Assembly (NCBI GenBank): GCA_024277135.1
Contig: JAJRVV010000153.1
Span: forward strand, 1-40,654
Length of the DNA stretch: 40,654 bases
Origin: Chloroflexota bacterium
Lineage (GTDB): Bacteria; Chloroflexota; Anaerolineae; Promineifilales; Promineifilaceae
Direction: 5' to 3'
A program made the position numbers and the translations under genes. The notes below the pieces were generated by a model. The model did not search any database. It saw nothing but the letters and a program-made list of their open reading frames with translations, and was not told the DNA's origin. Of the stretch, positions 1-8,900 are shown in pieces (positions within the stretch are counted from its first letter, which is position 1; every line of letters begins with the position of its first letter).

Positions 1-367
1 CTGGCGCTGGCGGCCGCTGCGCGTTGCCCTCAGCCTGTGGCGTTCTGTCTGGCTGGGTTGGCGCAATCGCCGCCGTCTAGGGCAGGAAAATTATCTCATC
101 CTCCGCTACGAATCACTGCTGGCAGACCCGAACACTGTTACCCGAGACCTTGCCAATTTTCTGGGCATCCCCTGGCAGCCTTCTCTGCTCACGCCCACCG
201 TTAACTGCCGTCCCCTGCAAGCCAACTCCATGGACAAAGAAAAACAAGTGACCGGCCGTATTTTGGCTGCGCCACCCGCCGATTGGCGCGCCGGTTTCAC
301 CCGCCGCGAACGACTCATCGGCCGCGTCCTCCTCGCCCCACTTTTTCGCCTGGAGCAAACCCTGTGA
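1..367 (+). CDS. Sulfotransferase, C-terminal part (5' truncated by window edge)
   Basis: The frame is open from base 2 to the TGA at 365-367, about 121 residues. It contains ILRYESLLADP followed by LANFLGIPW, the typical C-terminal segment of PAPS-dependent sulfotransferases (R-Y-E-dLL-x-dP ... l-x-x-FLG). The N-terminal PAPS-binding loop would lie upstream of the window. The enzyme would transfer sulfate to a glycan or other acceptor. Its stop overlaps the GTG start of the next glycosyltransferase (GTGA at 364-367), so the two are probably translationally coupled in one glycan operon. A second, complete sulfotransferase lies at 3807-4670. Family assignment is fairly safe; the substrate is unknown. 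Confidence 0.7.
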   Translation, partial: WRWRPLRVALSLWRSVWLGWRNRRRLGQENYLILRYESLLADPNTVTRDLANFLGIPWQPSLLTPTVNCRPLQANSMDKEKQVTGRILAAPPADWRAGFTRRERLIGRVLLAPLFRLEQTL

Positions 368-1515
368 ATACCAACGCGCCTCATTCACAATTCACAATTT
401 CCCTCGCCTTCTTCCTCTCCCGCGCCACCCCCCTGCGCCGGTGGGAAGCGATGGGCATTCTGGAGAGAGAAACGGCCGTTTACCGCCGTCTGCGCTCCCG
501 TCTTGCCAACCTTTACCTGGTCACCAGCGGCGGCCCGGAAGAGTTGGCCTACGAATCACAGCTAGATGGCATCACCATTTTACCCAACCATCGCCACCTC
601 TCGCCCAACCTGTACAGCCTGCTGTCTCCCATCCTCCACTGGCGGCCGTTGCGCCGGGCAGATGTGTACAAAACCAACCAGCTAGATGGGGCGTGGACGG
701 CCGTCATCGCCTCGAAAATCCACCGCAAACCGGTCATCGTCCGCTTTGGCTATCTATGGATTGATCATTTTGTGCGCGAGTTTACCGACGGCCGCAAAGC
801 CAGCCTCATCCGCCGTCTGGAGCAGTGGACGCTACGCCGCGCCGACCATATCGTGGTCACGACCGCCGCCATACGCCAGACTATCAGTCGCCGCTATGCA
901 CTTGATCTGGGGCGTATTCACGTCATCCCCAACTATGTGGACACTGATCTGTTTTGCCCGGATGAAGAACCGCGTGATGCGTCACGGCCGTTCACCATCG
1001 GCTTTGTGGGGCGACTCAATCCGATCAAAAACCTGGATAAACTGATTTTGGCGGCAGCCCATCTGCCCGGCGCGCGCCTCATCTTCATCGGCGGCGGCCC
1101 GGAGCGGGCGCGGCTGGCGGCGCTGGCCGCCGAACGCGGCGTCTCCCTGCATCTGCCTGGTCCCATCCCCAACCCGGAACTGCCCGCTCACTTGCGCCAG
1201 ATGGACTTGTTCGTTTTGCCCTCCCAATTTGAAGGGCATCCCAAGGCGTTAATTGAGGCGATGGCTTGCGGTCTGCCCGTCATCGGCACAGACGTGGAGG
1301 GAATTCGGGATGTAATCGCGCACGGGGAGACGGGTTGGCTTTGTCCGCCAACGGCCATTGCTCTGCGCGATGCCATCCACACCCTGCGCGGCGACGCCGG
1401 CCTGCGGATGCGATTGGGGCAGGCGGCGCGAGCGTTTGTGCAGCGGGAATTCAGTCTGACGGCCGTGCTGGAGATGGAACTGAATCTTTTGCATGACGTG
1501 AAATGTGAGGTGTGA
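364..1515 (+). CDS. Glycosyltransferase, GT4 family (GT-B fold)
   Basis: I take the GTG at 364, which overlaps the preceding TGA by 4 bp, giving 383 residues. An ATG at 283 is in frame but lies inside the upstream sulfotransferase. The C-terminal half is a clear GT4 domain: TIGFVGRLNPIKNLDKLI starts the nucleotide-sugar-binding domain, then LIFIGGGPE, then LFVLPSQFEGHPKALIEAMA with the E-x7-E-type motif, and GLPVIGTDVEGIRDVI. It should be a cytoplasmic or membrane-associated retaining transferase adding a sugar from an NDP-sugar to a lipid-linked glycan. It is the first of four glycosyltransferases in the cluster. Donor and acceptor cannot be read from the sequence. Confidence 0.88.
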   Translation: MNTNAPHSQFTISLAFFLSRATPLRRWEAMGILERETAVYRRLRSRLANLYLVTSGGPEELAYESQLDGITILPNHRHLSPNLYSLLSPILHWRPLRRADVYKTNQLDGAWTAVIASKIHRKPVIVRFGYLWIDHFVREFTDGRKASLIRRLEQWTLRRADHIVVTTAAIRQTISRRYALDLGRIHVIPNYVDTDLFCPDEEPRDASRPFTIGFVGRLNPIKNLDKLILAAAHLPGARLIFIGGGPERARLAALAAERGVSLHLPGPIPNPELPAHLRQMDLFVLPSQFEGHPKALIEAMACGLPVIGTDVEGIRDVIAHGETGWLCPPTAIALRDAIHTLRGDAGLRMRLGQAARAFVQREFSLTAVLEMELNLLHDVKCEV

Positions 1516-1518
1516 AAC

Positions 1519-2703
1519 GTGACCGACATCCTCATCTTCTCCTCTACAGATTGGCACGGCAACTGGGGCAGCCGCCAGCAGATCGCGCAGTTGTGGGCGG
1601 CGCACGGCCGTCGCGTCCTCTATGTGGAGCGGATGGCGGGATGGGAGCATCTAGCGCGCTATCCCCACCTGCGCCGCCGCCGTTGGGCGCGTTGGCGGCA
1701 GGGCGTGGCGCAAAGCGCGACGCAAGTCGAACCGAATTTGTGGCTGGCCTCCCCGCCGCCGCTGCTGCCGGGGCGGTATTACCTGCCCGCCATCACCCGT
1801 TTCAATGCCGCATGGGTAGCCCGCTGGCTGCGCTCCATTCTGCGCCGGTTGGATTTTGTTGCGCCGCTGCTCTGGCTGTACAAGCCGGAACAGGCGGCGC
1901 TGGCGGGGCGGTTCAGCGCGGCGGGAACGGTGTATCATTGCATTGACGAGTGGACGGTGGGCACGGCCGGACGCAAAAAGCGGGTGATTCAGCAGTTGGA
2001 GGCAGATTTGTTGCGCCGCGCCGACGTAGTGTTCGCCAATTCCCGGCTCACCTTTGAGAACAAACGGCCGTTCAACCCTCACACCTACCGCCTGCCCAGT
2101 GGCGTCAACATCCGCCACTTCCAGGCTGTTGCCGACCCGGCTTTGCCCCTGCCGGAAGAAGTCGCCCATCTGCCCCACCCCGTTTTGGCCTATGTGGGCA
2201 ACGTGGATGAGCGCATTGATTTGGATGGGCTGATGCGGCTGGCCCAGGCACTGCCGTCATGGACGTTGCTGCTCATTGGCCGGGTGAATCGGTTGGCGGT
2301 GGACATTGAGCCGCTGGCCGCTCTGCCCAATGTACTGTTGTTGGGCGACCGGCCGTTTGCCCAGATTCCCGCCCTCCTCAAAGCCGCCGACCTCTGTCTG
2401 CTCCCCTACGTGGGGACAGAAGCCGCCCGTTACCGCAGCCCGCTCAAGCTGTACGAATACCTGGCCACCGGACTGCCCATCGTCGCCACCCCCCAGCCGG
2501 AAGTGGAAGAATTCCGCCATCTGGTTACAATTGCCCCTGCCGCCGACCTGGCGGCGGGGATTGAAGCAGCCCTGGCGGCGGACAGCCTAGAAAGACGACG
2601 CGCGCGTCAGAAAACGGCCGCCGCTCACTCCTGGGAGGCCCGTTTTGCCCAGATTTTGCAGCATCTGGCGGAGTGTGGATTGCAGGTTGCCGATAACGGA
2701 TAA
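1519..2703 (+). CDS. Glycosyltransferase, GT-B fold (GT4/GT1-like)
   Basis: GTG start 3 bp after the previous stop; 394 residues. The N-terminal domain opens with ILIFSSTDWHGNWGSRQQIA and contains VYHCIDEW, a signature of a TuaH/GumK-like glycosyltransferase group. The C-terminal domain has LAYVGNVDERIDLDGL, WTLLLIGRV, LLPYVGTEAARYRSPLKLYE and LPIVATPQPEVEEF, the expected order of a GT-B donor-binding domain. It ends 3 bp before the next gene, so it is part of the same transcript. Likely role: one sugar-addition step in surface polysaccharide assembly. The exact linkage is unknown. Confidence 0.82.
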   Translation: MTDILIFSSTDWHGNWGSRQQIAQLWAAHGRRVLYVERMAGWEHLARYPHLRRRRWARWRQGVAQSATQVEPNLWLASPPPLLPGRYYLPAITRFNAAWVARWLRSILRRLDFVAPLLWLYKPEQAALAGRFSAAGTVYHCIDEWTVGTAGRKKRVIQQLEADLLRRADVVFANSRLTFENKRPFNPHTYRLPSGVNIRHFQAVADPALPLPEEVAHLPHPVLAYVGNVDERIDLDGLMRLAQALPSWTLLLIGRVNRLAVDIEPLAALPNVLLLGDRPFAQIPALLKAADLCLLPYVGTEAARYRSPLKLYEYLATGLPIVATPQPEVEEFRHLVTIAPAADLAAGIEAALAADSLERRRARQKTAAAHSWEARFAQILQHLAECGLQVADNG

Positions 2704-2706
2704 CGG

Positions 2707-3810
2707 ATGACGGACAGAGACAAGGTTTTTCACCTCATCACCGAATTGGACGCCGGCGGCGCGCAGAGCGTGTTGTTGAGTTTGCTCCAGCATGGCAGCT
2801 CCCGCTTCACCCATCGCGTCGCCTGCCTCTACAACGGGGACAAACTGATGGCGCAGCGCATCCGGGCACTGGGTGTGCCGGTGACGGATGTGCGCCTGAC
2901 CGCTCTCTGGCGCGCCGATGCTTTTTTTCGGCTGGCGCTACTGTTGCGGCGGGAACGGCCGTTTATCCTGCACGGCTGGATGTTTCATGGCAATCTATTG
3001 GCTCGATTGGCGGGATGGGCGGCGGGCGTGCCCCATGTCATCACCCACCGGCACAACACCGAGATTGGCGGGATGCGGCGGGAGCGGCTGAAGCGGCTGA
3101 CGCGGCGGTTGGACGAGCGGGTGATCGCCATTTGCGAATTGGCGCGGCAAAATGAGATTGAGCGCACGGCCGTTTCCCCCGACAAGGTGATGACGATTTA
3201 CAACGGTATTGACCTGGCCCCATTTCAACAAGCGGCGGATACGGCCGTGCGCCGTGAATTCGGCATACCTGACGACGCGCCGTTATTGGGGGTAGTGGGG
3301 CGGCTGCATCCGCAAAAAGGGCATACCCACCTGTTGGCGGCGTTTCCGGCTATTCGGCAGGCGCACCCGGCGGCGCGGCTGTTGGTGGTGGGGGATGGGG
3401 CGTTGCTGATGCCGTTCATGGCGCTGGTAGAGGCAATGGGCATGGCCGACAGCGTTATCCTCACCGGAACCCGCGCCGATGTGCCCGAAATTTTGGCCGC
3501 GCTCGACCTGTTTGTGTTGCCATCGCTGTGGGAAGGGCTGCCCATTGTGCTGCTGGAAGCGATGGCTGCCGGGTTGCCGGTGGCGGCGACCGCCGTCGGC
3601 GGTACGCCGGAGCTGGTGGTGGATGGCGAAACCGGCTTACTCGTCCCCCCCGCCGATCCGGGAGCATTGGCGACGGCCGTCAACCGGTTGCTGGATGACC
3701 CGGCGGCGGCGCGGCGAATGGGGCAGGCAGGCCAGGAGCGCGTATCCCGCCATTTCACCGTCCGCCGCATGGCGGATCAAATCGAATCGCTTTATCTGTC
3801 GCTGTTATGA
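2707..3810 (+). CDS. Glycosyltransferase, GT4 family
   Basis: ATG start 3 bp after the preceding stop; 367 residues. The N-terminus VFHLITELDAGGAQSVLL is the classic GT4 glycine-rich acceptor-domain loop. The C-terminal half carries LLGVVGRLHPQKGHTHLL, LLVVGDGAL, DLFVLPSLWEGLPIVLLE, EAMAAGLPVAATAVGGTPEL and VVDGETGLLVPPADP, all standard GT4 donor-site motifs. Length is normal for the family. Its TGA overlaps the ATG of the next gene (ATGA at 3807-3810), indicating coupled translation with the sulfotransferase. A polysaccharide-building role is well supported by context; specificity is not predictable. Confidence 0.9.
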   Translation: MTDRDKVFHLITELDAGGAQSVLLSLLQHGSSRFTHRVACLYNGDKLMAQRIRALGVPVTDVRLTALWRADAFFRLALLLRRERPFILHGWMFHGNLLARLAGWAAGVPHVITHRHNTEIGGMRRERLKRLTRRLDERVIAICELARQNEIERTAVSPDKVMTIYNGIDLAPFQQAADTAVRREFGIPDDAPLLGVVGRLHPQKGHTHLLAAFPAIRQAHPAARLLVVGDGALLMPFMALVEAMGMADSVILTGTRADVPEILAALDLFVLPSLWEGLPIVLLEAMAAGLPVAATAVGGTPELVVDGETGLLVPPADPGALATAVNRLLDDPAAARRMGQAGQERVSRHFTVRRMADQIESLYLSLL

Positions 3811-4670
3811 AACGGAAAACGATCATCATGCTGAGCGCAAAACGGTGCGGTTCGACGGCCGTCTTTCGCATGTTTCAGGCGCATCCCGGCGTGCGGGTGT
3901 GCCATCACAACCAGACCATTCCCAACTGGGAACCAAATTTCTGGAATTTAGCCGTTCGCGCGCTGGATGGAGAATGGGAACCATTCACAGCCCGTGTACG
4001 CGCCATCTGCCCCGATTTGCCCATCCCCGACTCGCTTACGGAGACGGCCGTGTTTGACCTCTGGCGCGAAATCGTGAGCCGGTTGGGGCCGGTGCTGTTC
4101 GACAAAAGCCCGCAATACCTGGGCAACCGGGCGGCGATGGAGTTGCTCAAAGCATTCATCCAGCAGGGGGATGACGTGCGCCTGTTCGCCTTCATCCGCG
4201 ACCCGCGTGACGCCATCACCAGCCAGTTTGAATTGTGGGGCGGGCGCGTCGCTGATGATTCGCCGTCCCGGCGGGAGCGCGCCTGGTTGGCAAAATATGA
4301 TCATCTGGCGGAGTTGCAGCAGGAATTAGACATCCCCGTTTTCCGTTATGAAGATTTTGCCGCCGCGTCCGCCTGTTACGCGCCGATGCTTTTCGCCCAC
4401 TGCGGTGTGGCGCATGTGCCGGAATCATACGCGCACATCCGGCCAACTTCGGTGGGGCGGTACTATGCCTCGGCGTATTGGCCGATTCGACGGTGGCGGT
4501 TCAGCGAGCCATTTCAGCATCATTTACGGGAGTATGGTTATGAGGCGACGCACCCGACTCAGGGGCGGCGCTGGCGGGTACAAGCCCGGCTGTTTGCCCG
4601 CAGTTTGGGGCGATATGGGCGGCTACAGATGCGGCGGTTGCAGGCGCGGCGTCTGGCCCGGCGAGGATGA
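3807..4670 (+). CDS. Sulfotransferase family protein
   Basis: 287 residues, starting at the ATG that overlaps the preceding TGA. Residues 6-25 give the 5'-phosphosulfate-binding loop (IIMLSAKRCGSTAVFRMF, with the K/R-x-G-S-T core). The 3'-phosphate-binding segment is LFAFIRDPRDAITSQF around residue 130, and VFRYEDFA follows near residue 177. This is the order expected of PAPS-dependent sulfotransferases. It lies inside a run of glycosyltransferases and a second sulfotransferase ends the window's left edge, so the polymer made here is plausibly sulfated. The C-terminal tail is very arginine-rich (RRWRVQARLFARSLGR), which may favour membrane association. The acceptor is unknown. Confidence 0.82.
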   Translation: MKRKTIIMLSAKRCGSTAVFRMFQAHPGVRVCHHNQTIPNWEPNFWNLAVRALDGEWEPFTARVRAICPDLPIPDSLTETAVFDLWREIVSRLGPVLFDKSPQYLGNRAAMELLKAFIQQGDDVRLFAFIRDPRDAITSQFELWGGRVADDSPSRRERAWLAKYDHLAELQQELDIPVFRYEDFAAASACYAPMLFAHCGVAHVPESYAHIRPTSVGRYYASAYWPIRRWRFSEPFQHHLREYGYEATHPTQGRRWRVQARLFARSLGRYGRLQMRRLQARRLARRG

Positions 4671-4677
4671 TTGGTTG

Positions 4678-5844
4678 ATGAAGATTCGCGTTCTGCATCC
4701 CATCACCCGCCTTATCATCGGCGGGGCGCAGGAAAACACGATGTTGACGGCCGATCACCTCAACCACGATCCCCGGTATGACGGCCGTTATCAAGTAGCA
4801 ATCGTCAGCGGCCCCCAAACCGGCGCGGAAGGCTCTTTGATTGAAGAAGTGCGCCGCCGCCGAATCCCGCTGACCATTTTACCTGACCTGCGGCGAGAAA
4901 TCAGCCCGGCGCGCGACTTGTTGGCATTGTTCAAACTGACGCGGTTGATGCGGCGCGACCGTTACCACATCGTCCACACCCACAGCTCAAAAGCGGGTTT
5001 ATTGGGGCGGATTGCTGCTAAAATGGCGGGTGTCCCCCTCATTGTCCACACTGTGCATGGCTGGAGCTTTCATGACCAGATGACGCCCCGCCGCCGCCGC
5101 TTTTACGTGGCGTTGGAAAAGATTGGTTGGGCGATGGGAGACGCCACCATCGTCGTCGCTGCCCGTGATATTGAGAAGGGGCTGGCGCAGGGGATCGGCC
5201 GTTCGGCTGCTGATTATCACGTTATCCGCAGCGGGATTGAGTTGGATAGGTTTGGGCATCCGCAACGGCCGTCGGCCCAAATGCGGCGGGAATTAGGCGT
5301 TCCTCCTGATGCGTTGGTGGTGGGCAGCGTCACCCGGCTTTCGCCGCAAAAAGCGCCGTTGGACTTGGTGGAACTGTTTGCCCGCGTGGTTCAGGCGCAT
5401 CCAGAAACGTGGTTTGTGGTGGTGGGGGATGGCCCGCTGCGCGGCGAAATGGAGCGGCGTTTACAGGCGGCTGGTCTGACAGATCGGGTTATTCTTACCG
5501 GGTTGCGCCGGGATGTGCCGGAGCTGATGGCTGCGTTTGATCTGTTTGTGTTGACCAGTCTGTGGGAAGGGTTGCCGCGCGTTTTGCCGCAGGCGATGGC
5601 GACTGGACTGCCGGTTGTCTGTACCGCTGCCGATGGTTCGACGGAGATTGTTCGAGATGGAGAAAACGGGTTTTTAGTTTTCAGGGGAGACGTTCGGGAG
5701 ATGGGAGACAAGGCGTGTCAACTGTTGGCTTCTGAGGAACTGCGCTTGTTATTTGGGCAGAACGGCCGTCTCCTGGCGCAAAAATTCGGCGCGCGCCAAA
5801 TGGTGGATGATATTCATACCTTGTACCAACGATTATTAGCATAG
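4678..5844 (+). CDS. Glycosyltransferase, GT4 family
   Basis: I place the start at ATG 4678, 7 bp after the sulfotransferase stop, giving 388 residues. The frame stays open upstream to 4348, but that stretch lies within the sulfotransferase gene and does not look like protein of this family. N-terminal motif: VLHPITRLIIGGAQENT. C-terminal domain: VVGSVTRLSPQKAPLDLVE, WFVVVGDGPLRGEME, DLFVLTSLWEGLPRVLPQA and GLPVVCTAADGSTEIV. These are full GT4 features. It is the last glycosyltransferase of the cluster; a 105-bp gap then separates it from the O-antigen-ligase-like gene. Confidence 0.9.
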   Translation: MKIRVLHPITRLIIGGAQENTMLTADHLNHDPRYDGRYQVAIVSGPQTGAEGSLIEEVRRRRIPLTILPDLRREISPARDLLALFKLTRLMRRDRYHIVHTHSSKAGLLGRIAAKMAGVPLIVHTVHGWSFHDQMTPRRRRFYVALEKIGWAMGDATIVVAARDIEKGLAQGIGRSAADYHVIRSGIELDRFGHPQRPSAQMRRELGVPPDALVVGSVTRLSPQKAPLDLVELFARVVQAHPETWFVVVGDGPLRGEMERRLQAAGLTDRVILTGLRRDVPELMAAFDLFVLTSLWEGLPRVLPQAMATGLPVVCTAADGSTEIVRDGENGFLVFRGDVREMGDKACQLLASEELRLLFGQNGRLLAQKFGARQMVDDIHTLYQRLLA

Positions 5845-5949
5845 TGACAGCCACAGCCTGGGTAGCCTTGTGATGTTTGCCGCCCCATCTCCCCTGCGGT
5901 AACATTCCCCGTTGAAATCCTGACTATTTGAGAGAAAAAAACAAGCCCT

Positions 5950-8900
5950 ATGAACTCGAAGTTAACGATTTGGTGTGACAGATTATTGGAAATGGGGTGG
6001 CTTAGTGCGGTTGTGGCTGTCCCATTGTTTTTTAACATCCATTCAGACCGGGTGTTTGAACCGGATAAGCTGACTTTGCTGCGATCTATTGCCGTTCTCA
6101 TGGTCGTCGTCTGGCTGGTCAATACGATTGATCAAATCAGCCGGTCAGGATGGGAAGCGTATAAAGCGGCTCATCAAAAGCCATTTTGGCGGGAGACTTT
6201 GTTTTTGCTCGTCTCCTTGTTGGTCGCCATCTACCTGGTTTCGACGTTGTTTTCGGTGACGCCCACGGTGAGTTGGGCCGGCTCATATCAACGGTTGCAA
6301 GGCACTTATACCACGCTCTCCTACATCGTGGTTTTTGCCATGATGGTGACGACGATTCACTCGTTTACGCAGGTAAAACGGGTGATTACGGCCGTCATCA
6401 TCACCAGTATTCCCGTTTCTTTTTACGGCATGTTGCAGCATTTTGATTTAGACCCATTACCCTGGGGCGGCAACACAGTCACCCGCATCGCCGGCCACAT
6501 GGGGAATGCGATTTTTATCGCGGCTTATTTGATCATGGCTGTGCCGCTGACACTGGCTCGGATTTTGGACGCCTTCACCAGTATCCTGAGTGATGAAGAA
6601 CTGGCAATGGCGGATGTCATTCGCTCTTCCATCTACATTTTCGCTTTAGCTATCCAGTTAATTGCTATTTTCTGGAGTAAAAGCCGTGGCCCATGGCTGG
6701 GTATTTTTGTGGGCTTGTTTGCCTTTGTTCTCATTCTTTTAGTCTCTTTGCGGAATGCGGCCCAAGATAGAAGCAAAGTGGCAATTTCGGATGTAGGCAA
6801 ATCTTTACTGTTGACTGTGGGGGGGGTGGCTGGTTCGTTTGCCATCTTTTTGTTTATCATCAATCGCTTAGTCGCGGCCGGGTCGCTCCAATCTTTAGCT
6901 GGCTCAATGGGTAATTTTGTCGCTTTTGTGGCGGCAATCGGTATTGTCGCCTTAATCATCTTCTTGCTCATGGCCGCCCGGCGCGGTTGGCGTTGGTTGT
7001 GGTTGTCCTGGATAGGTTTGGCGATTTTAGCGGCGTCCTGGTTGCTGTTGTTTAATTTTGCCGAGCCGTTGCACGAACGGTTTGGGGATAACGCTGTTTT
7101 AGGTGATTTGACAGCGGAGTTAAAAGAGTGGCAAACGCTGCCTTCAGTTGGACGCCTGGGGCAGTTGCTTCAATCGGAAAGCCGTACCGGCACGGTTCGT
7201 GTTTTGATTTGGAAGGGAGCCTTAAAGCTGATCGGCATCCATGAACCTCTGGCTTTCCCCGACGGCCGTACCGATCCTTACAACTTCCTGCGCCCGCTTA
7301 TCGGTTATGGCCCAGAATCGATGTATGTGGCTTATAATCGCTTCTACCCGCCCGAATTGGCGACTGTAGAAGCCCGAAATGCCTCTCCGGATCGCGCCCA
7401 TAACGAAACATTCGACGCCCTTGTCATCACCGGCGGTTTGGGATTTCTGATTTGGCAGGCGCTCTACCTGGCTCTTTTTTATTTTGCCTTCTCTAAATTA
7501 GATGTGGTGCGGTCAAAAACTGACAGAAACCTGTTGGTTGCGCTTTGGATATTGGGCGCTATTCTGGCGGCCGGCATCATCACCACAACCATGGGCTTGG
7601 AATTTTTAGGCGTAGCCATTCCGCTTGGGAGTATTTTGGGGTTGGTCGCCTATTTGATTTATTACGCGCTGACGGCAAGGCCGACTGGCGGCGACGAGCG
7701 GGAACCATTCCAAATTGACCGCTTGCTCATGATCGCCCTGGTAGCGGCCGTCCTGGCCCATTACGTCGAAATCCACTTCGGCATCGCCATCGCCGCCACC
7801 CGGCTGCATTTCTTCGTCTACCTGGGACTCATCTACCTGGTCGGCCAAAAATTGCCCAAGCCGGAACCCCTGGCAGCGGCAACGGCCGTGCCCGAACCCA
7901 CCCCCCGCGCCAAAAAACGGCGGCGCGTCAAGCCGGCCCGTTCCCGCTCCCAGGGACAATGGTCGTCGGCGCTCATGTTCGGCCTCATCATCGGCTTGAT
8001 GATCGGCATCCTGGGCTACAACTTCACCACCTACACCCTGCCGCCGGACAAAGTCATAGCATCCCCGGCCGATTTGCTCACCTCAGAGATATTCGTCCAA
8101 TCCTTCCTGCTCAACTCCCGCAAAGATTTCAGCGAATCCCCCTTTGTGTTTTTGATGATGCTGATGACTTGGGGACTGGGGTCGCTGGTGGCTCTGAGCG
8201 AAATGGTCAAACAACGCGAGTTGAAATTCCCAGATATGTCGGGCGGGGTGAGCCTGGACCGGCAGCGATGGGCCGGGGGATTGCTCTTGTTAATGGCGGT
8301 CGGCAGTTTGGCGTTCCGCTTCTTGAATCCGGCCGGCCCAGAGGTAGGCTCAACCGCTTTGCTGGGCCGCAGCGCATTGCTGATTTGGGGCATGTTGACG
8401 TTATGGATTAGCATCCAGTTAATCATGCCCGATTTCCTCTCCACGGTGCCAAAGTGGTCAATAATGTTGTTGACTGGCATCCGGTTTCGAATACTGGACA
8501 CTCCCCAACTGGGCGCCGTCGCCGTTGCCATGACCGGACTCCTCTTTACCCTGCCCGTGTTAATCGCCGGCGGCGGCTGGGCTATGATCTTGATAGCGTC
8601 GGTCTGTCTGGGCGTGCTGTACCTGCTTTGGCATAAGCGCTGGCAGCATTCGATATTGCCCGCCGCCGTCATGTCCTTGTTGAGTTTGATCATTGGTCTG
8701 GCGTATGCTTACCTCCACGCCAATATGCTCCGCTCCTCCCTTTTCTTCCAACTGCCGCAGGGTCAGCAGTTGTCGGCCGCCGCCCAGCGCGTGTTGGAAG
8801 CCAGCCAATCTGCCGGATTCTTGACCCTGTTTTATCTGTTTGTGTTTGGGCTGATTTTTGCCGGCGGCTTCGTTCTGGCCTGGTCAGATTGGCCCCGAAT

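Noticed and set aside
283-363. ATG 283 as start of the first glycosyltransferase
   Set aside because: It lies inside the sulfotransferase and adds a non-family Arg/Pro-rich segment; GTG 364 gives a typical 4-bp overlap.
4348-4677. N-terminal extension of the glycosyltransferase at 4678
   Set aside because: It overlaps the sulfotransferase and lacks family features; ATG 4678 begins the normal GT4 N-terminus.
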